NCBI RefSeq assembly: GCF_016888135.1
Contig: NZ_JACSWB010000289.1
Span: 1-56,085, forward strand
Direction: 5' to 3'
Length of the DNA: 56,085 nt
Origin: Leptolyngbya sp. CCY15150
GTDB taxonomy: Bacteria; Cyanobacteriota; Cyanobacteriia; RECH01
Part shown: one piece after another, positions 17,604-27,634 of the stretch
How positions within the stretch are numbered: position 1 is the stretch's first letter
Layout of the letters: every line of letters starts with the position of its first letter
Program-made: the position numbers and the translations under genes
The notes under the pieces: model-generated
What the model was told of the DNA's origin: nothing
Databases searched by the model: none
Seen by the model: only the letters and a program-made list of their open reading frames with translations

Positions 17604-18464
17604 ATGCATCATTTTTCTGGGATATCTCAAAAATCTATCCAGCAGCCTGAGTTTTGGCTCATGGGCTTATCAGGCTGCCTTGCGGCTATTTTGCTCACGC
17701 TGACATGGCGAGTGGATGAATCCGATCATGTCGGCATGATGCTGTTGTTTTACATGGCGATCGCTTCTCTCATCCAAGATCGCTGTGGGCAACTCTGCCT
17801 GAAGTCCAACCTAGGCGCTACCTTGTTGGGGGGTGGGCTTGTAGGCTGGATGTTGGCCTACAGCCTTTCCATGCCTGAGCAGTTCAATCATTTTGTGCGT
17901 GTTGCGCCCTTTATCGCTGGAGTCGGGTTAGCGTTGCTGGCGGCTGGATTTTCTGGTCTACGGCAGTTTTGGCGAGAGTTAACCATCCTCTTCTTTCTGG
18001 GCATTCCGAGAGTTCTCATCGCTTCAGCCGTCGATATTTCTCCCCTGACCGCTAAGTTTTCGGCATTCCTGCTCTGGTATACCGGCTTTGACGTCACTCG
18101 TGATACCGTATTTGTGCGCTTGCCGGGAGGTGCCGTTCAAGTTTACGAAGGTTGTTCTGGCTTAGAAGCGATGACCTATCTGTTGGGCTTGGCGGTAGTG
18201 TTTATGATGATGTTTCCACTATCTCGACCGAAGAAAATTTTGACGCCCATCGTAGCAATCGCCCTGGGTTTTGTCGTCAACGCGATTCGGGTGGCGCTGA
18301 TGGCCGTTTTGGCCGCCGCCAACAACAAACCAGCCTTTGACTATTGGCATGAAGGCACCGGCTCGCTGATCTTTGCGATCGCGTCTGTAATCCTATTTGG
18401 CGCATTCTGTTTACTGCTGCTGCGTCGTGAACGTCCAGATACATCTCTTCCCACACAGTTTTGA
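17604..18464 (+). CDS. crtA: Cyanoexosortase A
   Basis: A 286-residue polytopic membrane transpeptidase-like enzyme with about eight hydrophobic helices. The exosortase active site is complete: Cys184 in VYEGCSGLE, Arg229 in NAIRVAL and His249 in YWHEGTGS. Exosortases cut PEP-CTERM proteins at the membrane and are thought to transfer them to an extracellular polysaccharide or other anchor. The sequence around Cys and the size match the cyanobacterial A-type family, for which the symbol crtA (unrelated to carotenoid CrtA) is in use. It is 60 bases after a PEP-CTERM gene, and its stop codon touches the next start, so a transcription unit is likely. Confidence 0.9.
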   Translation: MHHFSGISQKSIQQPEFWLMGLSGCLAAILLTLTWRVDESDHVGMMLLFYMAIASLIQDRCGQLCLKSNLGATLLGGGLVGWMLAYSLSMPEQFNHFVRVAPFIAGVGLALLAAGFSGLRQFWRELTILFFLGIPRVLIASAVDISPLTAKFSAFLLWYTGFDVTRDTVFVRLPGGAVQVYEGCSGLEAMTYLLGLAVVFMMMFPLSRPKKILTPIVAIALGFVVNAIRVALMAVLAAANNKPAFDYWHEGTGSLIFAIASVILFGAFCLLLLRRERPDTSLPTQF

Positions 18465-19150
18465 TGTCTATGCGGGTGCTGCGATCACTAAGAACCGTTG
18501 GACTCGTGCTGTTGTGCGGTAGTGCCGTGGTGGTTCTTGGGCGGGTGATGCTGGCTCCAGCGTCTCAGTATGTGCCGGCTACGTCCTATGAGTTTCCAGA
18601 TGTAGTTCCTGGATCTGATGGATCAGGATCTGATGGACATTGGCAGGCCACAGCCTCTAGCGCAACTCTGCCGGATGTAGATTTCTTAATGGCTGCTGCC
18701 CAGTATGACTATCGCCAGGGCGATCGCTCTCTCAAGGCAGACGCTTGGTATTTAACCTCAACGGATGGGGATGTGGCCACGCTCCTAGCCGCCCATTCGC
18801 CCCAGCTTGCCGATCTCACGCTGCAGCCCTATCAGGATGGGGACAATGTATATGCGATCGCCCAGGATCCTTCCCAAGATAGGCTGTACCTCACGGCCTG
18901 TATTGCCGTCAATGGCGACAGTACCGTCACGGCTGAGCAGTTTCAAGACACACGCCGCCTCAGTCGCCTGTCTGCTGTGCAAATCCTAGAATGGTTGATG
19001 GGACAACGACGCATCGAAGACTATCGCTGTCTGTGGACTTTGTTGTCCATCCCAACATCGCCAACCACCCAACCCCAGGATCAGGCTATGCTTCAAGCAG
19101 CCTGGCAGTCATGGCACAGGTGGTGGGCTGTCCACTATCCAGTGCGGTAG
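18464..19150 (+). CDS. Cyanoexosortase A system-associated protein
   Basis: A 228-residue protein with an N-terminal membrane anchor (VGLVLLCGSAVVVLGRVML) and an outer domain. It has no catalytic signature that I can name. Proteins of this place and shape always accompany cyanoexosortase A and resemble, in position, the EpsI-like partner of other exosortases. The ATG at 18464 shares its A with the exosortase stop TGA; a TTG at 18461 and an ATG at 18470 are alternatives. The overlap implies translational coupling. Assignment rests on gene order and general features more than on motifs. Confidence 0.8.
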   Translation: MSMRVLRSLRTVGLVLLCGSAVVVLGRVMLAPASQYVPATSYEFPDVVPGSDGSGSDGHWQATASSATLPDVDFLMAAAQYDYRQGDRSLKADAWYLTSTDGDVATLLAAHSPQLADLTLQPYQDGDNVYAIAQDPSQDRLYLTACIAVNGDSTVTAEQFQDTRRLSRLSAVQILEWLMGQRRIEDYRCLWTLLSIPTSPTTQPQDQAMLQAAWQSWHRWWAVHYPVR

Positions 19151-19219
19151 CCTAGAGCTTGTCTAGGATGGGCTTATACTTAATCGTTTATCTTTTTCCC
19201 TTCAACAATTCAACGATCT

Positions 19220-19948
19220 ATGGCAAATTCTAGTGATGATTTACCTCAAATTATTGAGGGAATGCGGCAGTTTAACCTGAGTATCTCCAAGTCCATTGCG
19301 CCGTTTCGCTGGGTGGGCTATGGTCTGCTAGTCCTAGCGTTTCTGAGCTGGGTTGCATTTCTCACACCCCTAAACTTGATGAACCCAACCTGGGAATTTC
19401 AGGCGATCGGGGGATTGGTGGAGCGAGTTCCCGTTCTGTTGCTAGCCTTCTTGCTGATCTTCTTTGGCGAGATGAGTTTTCGTAAACCCTGGGAACGTCC
19501 GATCATCCATACCTTGTCCTGGCTATGCCTGGTCTTGGGTCTGCTATTTTTCCTGATGATGCCCCTGGGTATTGTGAACACATTTCGCATCAATCAGCAA
19601 AATGCTGTCACGGCGACAACGGAATACAATCGCCAGCTTGAGGAAGCAGCTAATCTTGAGGCAGAGTTAGACCGGGCTAGCACCGCAGATATTTTGGCAT
19701 TTCTGGAATCCCAAGGGGCAGAAGTTAATCTAGATAATCCAGATCAGGTGAAAGACCTTCTGCGGGATGAGATTAATGCTGGACGCGCTAGCCTAACGGA
19801 AGACTATAACGAATTGCGGGCTAACCAAAGGCTATCTCTCTTTAAAAATTCTGTGCAGTGGAACCTGGGAGCCTTACTTTCAGGAGTCTTACTCGTTTAT
19901 ATCTGGCGATCGACAGCTTGGGCCCGAGGTAAGCATGAGGGTAGCTAG
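19220..19948 (+). CDS. HpsJ-like protein, cyanoexosortase A-associated
   Basis: A 242-residue membrane protein with hydrophobic segments at about residues 30-50, 72-84, 98-120 and 215-232. Between the third and fourth lies a soluble alpha-helical region (residues 130-210) rich in Glu and Ala that could form a coiled coil. The pattern NPTWEFQAIGGLVERVPVLLLAF is typical of HpsJ-family proteins. HpsJ was defined in the hormogonium polysaccharide gene set of filamentous cyanobacteria, and one branch is found beside cyanoexosortase A, as here. It begins 69 bases after the partner gene and may be part of the same unit. It ends eight bases from a convergent gene. Confidence 0.8.
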   Translation: MANSSDDLPQIIEGMRQFNLSISKSIAPFRWVGYGLLVLAFLSWVAFLTPLNLMNPTWEFQAIGGLVERVPVLLLAFLLIFFGEMSFRKPWERPIIHTLSWLCLVLGLLFFLMMPLGIVNTFRINQQNAVTATTEYNRQLEEAANLEAELDRASTADILAFLESQGAEVNLDNPDQVKDLLRDEINAGRASLTEDYNELRANQRLSLFKNSVQWNLGALLSGVLLVYIWRSTAWARGKHEGS

Positions 19949-19956
19949 CATGAGCC

Positions 19957-20652
19957 TTACCCTTGGTCTAACGCACGCTTAATCTGGTAGTGGAGAAATA
20001 CCTCGTCAGCGATCGCTTCAACGGATAACAGGGCCAACCTAGGAGCGATCGCTTGGGCATAGCCGCTGCCGTCTAAGGGTGTGGGGGCACAACGGCCGCC
20101 CAGCAAGAGGGGACAAACGGTTAACCAAAGATCATCGACAAGGTCGGCGGCGAGGAGAGATGAGACGAGCTGTCCGCCGCCACCTACCACAAGTTTCTGA
20201 ATACCCTGGGCGCTGATTAAGGCGATCGCTTGCCGAAGATCCAAGGGGGTGGCCGGATCAGGACTGGCGACGAAGAGCTGCTCAAACTCAGGGCGATCGC
20301 GCCACTGATCCGCTGCTGGCTCGCTAGTCAACAGCCAGCGCTTTACCGACTGGGAGAAGAAGCGATCGCTAGGGTTCAACTGTCCCGATGCCGAACAGAC
20401 AATCTGCACCGGTTGAGACGGCTGCCCCCGCTCCTGCCGCTGGGCCAACAGATGGGGCTGTTTGACGAGCAAGGTGGTGCCGTAGGAACGCAGGGTGCCT
20501 GCACCGATCAGAACGGCATCAGCCTCAGCCCAGCGGGTTTCCAAATGAAGGCGATCGCGCTCCGAGCCAAAGCGGGCAGGCGATCGCTGGTCATCGGCAA
20601 TTTTTCCGTCGGCACTCATGGCTAGGACGACGGTGACTTGCAGCCTAGACAA
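19957..20652 (-). CDS. RibD C-terminal-like reductase (dihydrofolate reductase fold)
   Basis: A 231-residue protein equal to the reductase half of RibD, without the N-terminal deaminase. It opens with VTVVLAMSADGKIAD, the start of the substrate and NADPH pocket, followed by DAVLIGAGTLRSYG, and GIQKLVVGGGGQLVSSLL provides the glycine-rich cofactor loop. The family reduces the ribosylaminopyrimidine intermediate in riboflavin synthesis, though stand-alone copies may reduce other compounds. It starts only three bases after the secA stop, so it is probably the second gene of a secA transcript. The function in flavin synthesis is inferred from the fold only. Confidence 0.82.
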   Translation of the reverse strand: MSRLQVTVVLAMSADGKIADDQRSPARFGSERDRLHLETRWAEADAVLIGAGTLRSYGTTLLVKQPHLLAQRQERGQPSQPVQIVCSASGQLNPSDRFFSQSVKRWLLTSEPAADQWRDRPEFEQLFVASPDPATPLDLRQAIALISAQGIQKLVVGGGGQLVSSLLAADLVDDLWLTVCPLLLGGRCAPTPLDGSGYAQAIAPRLALLSVEAIADEVFLHYQIKRALDQG

Positions 20653-20655
20653 TTC

Positions 20656-23568
20656 CTAGACCACCTCGGAGGACTTCTTCGGAGCGGGCTGAGCCTGCGG
20701 CTGGAACTGGAAGAGGGAGTAGACCACATTCCGACGAATGGAGGTCATCATCTCTAGGAACAGCTCGTAGCCCTCGCTCTTATATTCAATCAACGGATCT
20801 TTTTGCCCGTAGCCGCGTAGACCCACCGACTCTCGCAGGGCATCCATTTGCTGCAAATGCTCCCGCCAGAGGGTATCAATTTGCTGCAGGATGAAAAAGC
20901 GCTCCGCTTGGCGCATCAGACCCGGCTGAATTTGATCCACCTGGGCTTCCTTCATGTCGTAGGCGATGCGCACCTGTTCATGCAGGAAGGTTTTCATCTC
21001 ACCCATGGATAGATCGTCAATCTGCTCCGGCTCCAAATCCGCCAACAGATAGACAAACTCTTTGGACTTGTTCACCAAGCTTTGCAGATCCCACTCTTCC
21101 GGCGGCAAATCCGGGTTGATGTAGGCATCGACAATGTCATCCATGGTGCGCTCGGCGTATTTAATCACCTGTTCCTTCAGGTCTTGCCCTTCTAGCACCC
21201 GTCGCCGCTCGGCGTAGATGGCCCGCCGCTGGTTGTTCATCACTTCGTCATATTCAAAGACCTGCTTCCGGATGTCGTAGTAGTAGGTCTCAACCTTTTT
21301 CTGGGCTCCTTCCAGCGATCGCGTCAACATCCCCGACTCAATGGGCATATCTTCTTCAACCCGGAAGGCATTCATCAACACGGCAACGCGATCGCCCCCG
21401 AAAATCCGCAGCAGGTTATCTTGCAAACTGAGGAAAAACTTGGTGGAACCAGGGTCACCCTGCCGTCCAGCCCGACCGCGCAACTGGTTATCAATCCGGC
21501 GCGACTCGTGGCGCTCGGTGCCAATCACGTGCAGACCGCCGAGGTTGATCACCTCATCATGTTCTGCATGGGTGAAGCGCTCATACTCTAGGCGCACGAG
21601 ATTGCAGGCGTCCCGCATCTTCAGCAGCACCGCATCGTCTGTGGGCGCTTTTTCGGCCGCCGTGGCGATGATGTCTTCCGCCTTGAGTTCAGAGAGCGAT
21701 CGCTCGCCGTAGGTGGCCACGGCAAAATCCACAGCCTCTCGCAGGGTCGCTTCTGCTTCCTGGGAAAGATCCGTGGGGAAAATTTGGGGCGACGCCTTCC
21801 AGGTCTTGGCCTTCTTGCCTGGCGTAAAGCCCTGACCCTTGCCCCGACCGCCGGCCATCACCTTGGTCACCGAAACCGAGTCTTCATTCTCAGGCTGAAC
21901 AATCCGGGGCATGAAATATTCCCGCACCTTCAGACGAGACATGTAGTCCGCGTTCCCACCCAGGATGATGTCTGTTCCGCGCCCCGCCATGTTGGTGGCG
22001 ATGGTGACGGTGCCCTTACGTCCAGCCTGGGCCACAATTTCTGATTCCCGCTCGACGTTCTCCGGCTTCGCATTCAGCAGACTATGGGGAACGCTTTGCT
22101 CAGACAGCAGCTTGGATAGAACCTCCGATTTTTCCACGCTGGTGGTTCCCACCAACACCGGCCGTCCTTGCTCGTGCATCTCCGCACATTCCAGGGCGAT
22201 CGCCTGCCACTTAGCCTCTTCGGTTTTGTAGACCACATCCGACAGATCTTGGCGGCGCGTGGGACGATTGGTGGGAATAATCGTCACTTCTAGGTTGTAG
22301 ATTTTTTCAAATTCAGCCTCTTCCGTCTTCGCTGTGCCGGTCATGCCCGCCAGCTTGGGATAGAGCAGGAAGAAATTTTGGTAGGTAATGGTGGCTAGGG
22401 TTTGGGTTTCTGGCTGAATTTCTACCCCTTCCTTGGCTTCGATGGCTTGGTGTAGACCATCGCTCCAGCGCCGTCCCGGCATCACCCGTCCGGTAAACTC
22501 ATCCACGATCACGATTTCGCCATCGCGGACGATGTAGTTCACATCTTTGGTGAACAGTTCATTGGCCTTAATGGCATTGAAAATATAGTGGGCCCAAGGG
22601 TTGTCTGGATCAAAGAGATCCTTCACCTCCAGCATATTTTCCGCTTCAATAAAGCCCTCGTCTGACAGAAGGACGTTGCGCGCCTTCTCATCAACCTCGT
22701 AGTACCATTCGGTGCGTTCTTGGGCACTTTGAGACTCGCGGAAATATTGGGCAGCCTGATCGCGATCGCCCTCACTTTGCAACTGCTCTGCTTGGGCCTT
22801 CTTCTGTTCTGTTTCCCGGAGAGCAGCCTGCTTAGAGCGCCAAAAATGACTGGCCACCTCGGCAGCCTTGATGTATTTTTCGCTGGGGCGTTCCACCTGC
22901 CCAGAAATAATCAGCGGCGTGCGGGCTTCGTCAATCAGCACCGAATCTACTTCATCAATGATGCAATAGTTAAACGGCCGCTGCACCACGTCGGCCATGG
23001 CGGTGGCCATGTTGTCTCGTAGATAGTCAAACCCCAGTTCACTGTTGGTGCCGTAGGTGATATCGCAGGCGTAGTTCTGCTTCCGCTCCGTTGGGCTCAT
23101 GCCCTGCTGAATCAGCCCCACGGAGAGACCTAGAAATCGGTGTACCTGCCCCATCCACTCCGCGTCCCGCCGAGCTAGGTAGTCGTTCACCGTGATCACG
23201 TGAACGCCTTTACCCTCCAGGGCATTCAGATAGGCCGGCAGGGTGGATACGAGGGTTTTGCCTTCCCCGGTCTTCATCTCAGCAATTTGCCCGTCATGCA
23301 GCACCATCCCACCAATGAGCTGCACGTCGAAGTGGCGCATACCCAACACGCGCCGCCCCGCTTCCCGCACAACGGCAAAGGCTTCTGGCAATAACGCATC
23401 AAGGGTCTCGCCCTTTTCAATCCGCTGCCGAAACTCGCCAGTTTTGGCCTTGAGATCGTCATCCGACAGAACTTGGATCTCTTCTTCTAGCAAATTGATG
23501 TCAACGACATCAGGCTGGTATTTTTTCAGCTTGCGTGCGTTGGGGTCGCCTAGCAGTTTCTTGAGCAT
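20656..23568 (-). CDS. secA: Preprotein translocase ATPase SecA
   Basis: A 970-residue protein-export motor that drives secretory proteins through SecYEG at both plasma and thylakoid membranes in cyanobacteria. The N-terminal NBD1 has Walker [12 protein letters not shown] and Walker [20 protein letters not shown]2 has TTSVEKSE and [14 protein letters not shown] and ends with [12 protein letters not shown]. Compared with E. coli, an extra stretch is inserted between those last two blocks (from [12 protein letters not shown] to about HAEHDEV), as is usual in cyanobacteria and plastids. The C-terminal zinc-binding tail with its Cys pair is absent, also usual in this group. The ATG start gives the conserved first residues [16 protein letters not shown]. 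Confidence 0.97.
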   Translation of the reverse strand: MLKKLLGDPNARKLKKYQPDVVDINLLEEEIQVLSDDDLKAKTGEFRQRIEKGETLDALLPEAFAVVREAGRRVLGMRHFDVQLIGGMVLHDGQIAEMKTGEGKTLVSTLPAYLNALEGKGVHVITVNDYLARRDAEWMGQVHRFLGLSVGLIQQGMSPTERKQNYACDITYGTNSELGFDYLRDNMATAMADVVQRPFNYCIIDEVDSVLIDEARTPLIISGQVERPSEKYIKAAEVASHFWRSKQAALRETEQKKAQAEQLQSEGDRDQAAQYFRESQSAQERTEWYYEVDEKARNVLLSDEGFIEAENMLEVKDLFDPDNPWAHYIFNAIKANELFTKDVNYIVRDGEIVIVDEFTGRVMPGRRWSDGLHQAIEAKEGVEIQPETQTLATITYQNFFLLYPKLAGMTGTAKTEEAEFEKIYNLEVTIIPTNRPTRRQDLSDVVYKTEEAKWQAIALECAEMHEQGRPVLVGTTSVEKSEVLSKLLSEQSVPHSLLNAKPENVERESEIVAQAGRKGTVTIATNMAGRGTDIILGGNADYMSRLKVREYFMPRIVQPENEDSVSVTKVMAGGRGKGQGFTPGKKAKTWKASPQIFPTDLSQEAEATLREAVDFAVATYGERSLSELKAEDIIATAAEKAPTDDAVLLKMRDACNLVRLEYERFTHAEHDEVINLGGLHVIGTERHESRRIDNQLRGRAGRQGDPGSTKFFLSLQDNLLRIFGGDRVAVLMNAFRVEEDMPIESGMLTRSLEGAQKKVETYYYDIRKQVFEYDEVMNNQRRAIYAERRRVLEGQDLKEQVIKYAERTMDDIVDAYINPDLPPEEWDLQSLVNKSKEFVYLLADLEPEQIDDLSMGEMKTFLHEQVRIAYDMKEAQVDQIQPGLMRQAERFFILQQIDTLWREHLQQMDALRESVGLRGYGQKDPLIEYKSEGYELFLEMMTSIRRNVVYSLFQFQPQAQPAPKKSSEVV

Positions 23569-23786
23569 GGTGGGGATGAGTATATAAAGACGGTCGGCAG
23601 GAGGATAGCAGTTTTTAATAACTGGATGGCTGGGGCGATCGCGGCCATGGTGACCTGACCTACAACAGAGGGGCGATCGCTGGGCTCAAAAATATCCATC
23701 AACGTAGTGCCTCGGCTGAAAACCGAAGTATCTTCATACTATCACTTGCCTTAGACGGCGGCAGTGCGGTTAACCCCGCCTCGCGA

Positions 23787-24371
23787 TCATTGCCATTCGG
23801 CGGTGAGCTGGCGATAGTTATAGTCTTCAGCACCAATGTGGCAGGCGGTACAACTGTTGGCGGTGATGGGGGCGGAGAACTCCACCTGAGGGTGAAGGGC
23901 AGCAAAGTAGCGGGATGTATTCAGTCTATAGGGAACGGTTTCTCCATCGCGCAGGGGGCGAGAGAAGTCGCGCAGATAGTCCCAGATCTGGACGGTTTGG
24001 GTGGGCAACTGCTGGGGTAGAATCACGCCATAGTGCTGCGGATCCTGCAGAAGCTGCCGCCAGGTTTCATCGGGCATGACGGCGGGGGGCAGGGGTAGGT
24101 GGCAACCAGCACAGGTTTCCAGATAGCGCCGTTGCCCTAGGTGGTAGTCTTCCGGCACCGGATCGACGGTGCCAATACTGGGACGTTCGGGTAACGCAAG
24201 GGGAGCGGTCTGGGTATCGGACTGAGCGATCGCTTGCGGGCTAGAAGCCAGGGCAGGACGAGTTTGCGTCAGACCTAGACTCAGCAGGACGCTCAACAAA
24301 CCCACAAGCATGACCACAATCAGGCGGGGCGATCGCCCCCGAGATGGCGAAGCGAAATCAAAACGGGCCAT
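23787..24371 (-). CDS. Diheme cytochrome c, exported
   Basis: A 194-residue protein with a signal peptide (VVMLVGLLSVLLSLGL, cut near ALA-SS), so it acts in the lumen or periplasm. It has two c-type heme sites: CAGCH at residues 87-91 and CTACH at 174-178. The spacing of over 80 residues and the ending GAEDYNYRQLTAEW match a cyanobacterial diheme family whose partner and exact electron route are not established. It is not cytochrome c6 or c-550. It is separated from secA by 218 bases. An inverted repeat lies 56 bases before its start. Confidence 0.85.
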   Translation of the reverse strand: MARFDFASPSRGRSPRLIVVMLVGLLSVLLSLGLTQTRPALASSPQAIAQSDTQTAPLALPERPSIGTVDPVPEDYHLGQRRYLETCAGCHLPLPPAVMPDETWRQLLQDPQHYGVILPQQLPTQTVQIWDYLRDFSRPLRDGETVPYRLNTSRYFAALHPQVEFSAPITANSCTACHIGAEDYNYRQLTAEWQ

Positions 24372-24700
24372 AGATAACAGACACTAGGAATCAACAGAGG
24401 AGCACCCCATGGGTCGCAAGATTCAGGACTTGTTGACCTAGGGTTGACAAGTCTCCCACTCCCACCACAGCATATCAGGCAAGACTCCCATCCGCCCATT
24501 GGGGGCATAGGCACTCTTTCGCAGGGGACGGGTTACTGTCGGGACGGTCTAGGGCCCAGGCTGGGTGTACCTAGATGCAGGACTAGACGCAGATGAGGAG
24601 CCGTAGTTTCCCTAGGGGCGATCGCCCCTCTGCACCCGTTAGAATCTATCCGGTGGGACGATGAGTACCCTCTCGTAGTATTAACCTCGTTAAATCATCT
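24372..24700. other. 329-bp divergent spacer with two palindromes
   Basis: No gene. GACTTGT at 24427-24433 pairs with ACAAGTC at 24447-24453; inside it ACC and GGT can also pair, giving a near-symmetric 27-base element 56 bases upstream of the cytochrome gene. A perfect 16-base palindrome AGGGGCGATCGCCCCT at 24614-24629 is a HIP1 octamer with extended arms. Confidence 0.5.
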
Positions 24701-25186
24701 ATGGATTGTCGTCATATTCAGGCTCGGGTGTACGATGACCGAGGTCAGGGTCATGCCTTGGTGCAGGATCTTGATCTTCAGCAGGTGCAAACCCTGTTTC
24801 GCCACACGGCGTTTTGGGCACAGGATCGCAGCGTAGACGAATGGGCGATCGCCTTAGCCAACAGCCGCCCCATTGCCACGCTATGGGACAGCGATCGCTT
24901 GATTGGCTTTGCCCGAGCCACCTCCGACGGCATCTACCGCGCCACTATTTGGGACGTGGTGGTGCATGACGATTATCAAGGAGCTGGACTGGGGCGCAAG
25001 CTGGTGGAAACCGTGCTCACCCATCCCCACGTAAACCGCGTGGAGCGGGTGTACCTAATGACGACTCACCAGCAGCAGTTTTACGAGCGCATCGGCTTTG
25101 CAGAAAACCAAACCACCACCATGGTGCTGCACAACCAGAGGATTGAAGCGGATGCCCTCACCGCTTGGAGCTTAGAGAGTCTCTAG
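24701..25186 (+). CDS. GNAT family N-acetyltransferase
   Basis: A 161-residue protein with the GNAT fold. The acetyl-CoA pyrophosphate loop is DDYQGAGLGRKLVE (motif A, Q/RxxGxG), preceded by the strand IWDVVVHD and followed by the motif B region ERVYLMTTHQQQFYERIGF. The substrate amine is unknown. It is close to small plastid- and cyanobacteria-type GNAT proteins. The ATG at 24701 lies soon after TTAACC-rich sequence with no evident ribosome binding site. It is convergent with pepA, with 41 bases between the stops. Confidence 0.85.
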   Translation: MDCRHIQARVYDDRGQGHALVQDLDLQQVQTLFRHTAFWAQDRSVDEWAIALANSRPIATLWDSDRLIGFARATSDGIYRATIWDVVVHDDYQGAGLGRKLVETVLTHPHVNRVERVYLMTTHQQQFYERIGFAENQTTTMVLHNQRIEADALTAWSLESL

Positions 25187-25227
25187 GTTCCAAGACTCAG
25201 CTCCAAGGCGGGAGACGGCATTCAGCC

Positions 25228-26700
25228 TTAATTCAGCACCCAGTTCACCAAGGTGCGCACCGCAAAGCCGGTGCCGCCGGGGTTGTTGTAGCCATCTTCC
25301 TTCTCTGTCCACACGGGGCCGGCCACATCGAGGTGGGCCCAGGGTGTTGTGGTGACAAACTGTTTGAGGAACAGGGCTGCCGTGATCGCCCCACCAGCTC
25401 GGGGGCCGGTGTTTTTCATGTCGGCCACAACCGACTTGAGCCCATCAAAGTATTTTTCCTCCATGGGCAGCCGCCAGACTTTTTCCCCGGCTTGCTGGGC
25501 AGCCTGGGTCAACTCCTGGGCGATCGCCTCCTGGTCACTCCACAGCCCCGCCACGTCATCCCCGAGGGCGACGATGCAGGCTCCGGTGAGGGTGGCTAGA
25601 TCGACCATGGCGTCTACGCCGAGCTTGTCAGTATAGACCAGGGCATCGGCGAGGGTGAGGCGGCCTTCTGCGTCGGTGTTGTTGACTTCAATGGTTTTGC
25701 CGTTGGATGCGGTCAAAATATCACCGGGGTGCATGGCCCGACCGCTGATCATATTTTCCGTAGCAGCGCTGATGAAGTGAACCTCCACGTCGGGCTTCAG
25801 GAGAGCGATCGCCTTGGCTGCTCCCAGGGTGGCGGCGGCACCGCCCATATCGGTTTTCATCATCTCAATGCCGCTGCCCGAGGGCTTGATATTCAGTCCA
25901 CCGGAATCGAAGGTGAGCCCTTTGCCAATAATCGCCACTTTGCGCCGAGGGGTGCCCTTGGGGCGATAGGTGAGGTGAATAAATTTGGGCGGCAGATCAG
26001 ACGCTTGGGCCACGCCTAGAAATGCTCCCATGCCCAGCTTTTCACAATCCTCTTTTTCTAGGATCTTCAGGTCTAGGCCATGGTCTTGGGCGATCGCTTG
26101 GGCCGTCTCTGCCAGGGTAATGGGCGTGACCACATTGGCGGGAGCCGACACCAGTTCACGGGCTAGGATCACCCCTTGGCAAATGGTTTTGGCACGGGCG
26201 ATCGCGGCCTCTTGTCCTGCCAGGCCGAGTAAATCAACCCGCTTTAGTTTTAAGTCTGCGCCATCGGAGGACGACTTGAAGCGGATATCCTGGTTGGCCG
26301 CTAGCTCCATACCTTCGGTGATCGCTTGGGCCGATGCTGCCGAATCACCTTGCCATACCGGAAAACTCAGCCCTAGGGTTTGACATTTTTCGCGCTTCGC
26401 CACCCGCAGAGCACTGGCCGCGCCCCGTCGTAGGTGATCCAGCGAGAGGGCGTCTGTTTTGCCTAAACCAATCACCGCTACCTTCCGGATGGCGCTCTGT
26501 CCACCCACCCGGGTCACGGCACTGCTGCCCAGCTTGCCCTTGAACTCGCTTTCCTCAATCAGCTCCGCCAATGCGCCTTCCAGCACATGATCGAGAGCAA
26601 TCAGGTCGTCATTGAGGGCGATCGCTTCTTCAGCGAGGCCAATGGCTAGGCAATCGCCCGCCCAGTCTACTCTTGATGTCTCTATACCTTGAAAATCCAT
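25228..26700 (-). CDS. pepA: Leucyl aminopeptidase (M17)
   Basis: A two-zinc cytosolic aminopeptidase, 490 residues from the ATG at 26700. A TTG at 26724 would add eight residues with no family support. The catalytic M17 signature [15 protein letters not shown] is intact, as are the metal-binding parts [15 protein letters not shown] and KTDMGGAA. The C-terminal half is the catalytic domain; the N-terminal domain (about residues 1-170) is the usual M17 hexamer part. It frees N-terminal residues, preferentially Leu, from peptides. The end of the protein ([29 protein letters not shown]) is typical. Confidence 0.95.
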   Translation of the reverse strand: MDFQGIETSRVDWAGDCLAIGLAEEAIALNDDLIALDHVLEGALAELIEESEFKGKLGSSAVTRVGGQSAIRKVAVIGLGKTDALSLDHLRRGAASALRVAKREKCQTLGLSFPVWQGDSAASAQAITEGMELAANQDIRFKSSSDGADLKLKRVDLLGLAGQEAAIARAKTICQGVILARELVSAPANVVTPITLAETAQAIAQDHGLDLKILEKEDCEKLGMGAFLGVAQASDLPPKFIHLTYRPKGTPRRKVAIIGKGLTFDSGGLNIKPSGSGIEMMKTDMGGAAATLGAAKAIALLKPDVEVHFISAATENMISGRAMHPGDILTASNGKTIEVNNTDAEGRLTLADALVYTDKLGVDAMVDLATLTGACIVALGDDVAGLWSDQEAIAQELTQAAQQAGEKVWRLPMEEKYFDGLKSVVADMKNTGPRAGGAITAALFLKQFVTTTPWAHLDVAGPVWTEKEDGYNNPGGTGFAVRTLVNWVLN

Positions 26701-27634
26701 AACTCTTTGCACATTACAACACAACTGATTGGGCCGAGGTTACAGCCCTCTTCTTTCGCCACCATAAAGGCTAGAAGCGCTTCACGACTCTGGTAGAGTT
26801 CTCGTAGGTGAAGAGTAAGGTCGTACAACGAAGAGACGGCGTGAATGCCGACTGACCCCACTCCACATTCATCCCCGTTGAGAACCATCCCCACAGGAAT
26901 CCGTGTCTTCAGTATTGCCTAGTTTTACCGAGAAATTGGGGGCAGCTATCCGAATTCTTGCTGAAGCTCGGTCGTGGCGCACGTCAAGCCTAAAGGCGTC
27001 TCATCCTATCCCTGGAGGCGATCGCTGCCCCAGCTTCGGTCAACGCAATACCCAAGAGGTGACGAATATTACATTTCCATTGCCTAGAGTTTGAGATGGT
27101 TCTGAATAGCGTGGGGCAGCGATCGCCCGATCTAGCCCACCTACTTCGACCCAACAACGAACCATCAGGAATCAGCCAACGTCTAACATCATGCCAGGAA
27201 TCTACAGCGTTTCTAGGTCTATAGATAAAAATGATCTAACTTAGGCATGGTGGGGGCAAGCTGATCGCAGCGGTGGCGTCTAGTTGCACCCAACGACAAG
27301 CGGGCTTGACCGCAGCCCCATGACCGAGCCCATCCATCCTGTCAAAGTCGTCCACAGCGCTGTTCATCTGTAAGTTGATGGTCGTCTTGGGTATAGACCC
27401 TTTCGACATAGACCATCGTTATCCTGGCCAAGCATCTAGGTTTTGCTGCATCTACAACGTTTCCCTAATCAACTCCTAATTGGCTGTAGGTATCGAATAG
27501 GTATCCAAGGGAGACGTACGTCAACCCCGCCCCACTTGTTGATGGAAGGACGATCGACTGCGATCGCCCTTTTCTTGGCTTAGGTGCATAGGGCCAGCCT
27601 ACGGTTTAGACCACTCACTCCTGATGCATTCTGA
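26701..27634. other. 934-bp spacer without a supported gene
   Basis: The largest non-coding gap of the window. It has pepA upstream sequence on one side and the leader of the GGDEF-EAL gene on the other. A 70-codon frame on the minus strand (26682-26894), whose end overlaps the first codons of pepA, and a 63-codon plus frame at 26903 were considered and not accepted. No tRNA or known small RNA was recognised. Confidence 0.4.

Noticed and set aside
26682-26894. 70-codon minus-strand frame just upstream of pepA
   Set aside because: Its end overlaps the pepA start by 19 bases and it lacks a clear ribosome binding site or family, though its composition is not absurd; kept as a weak possibility.
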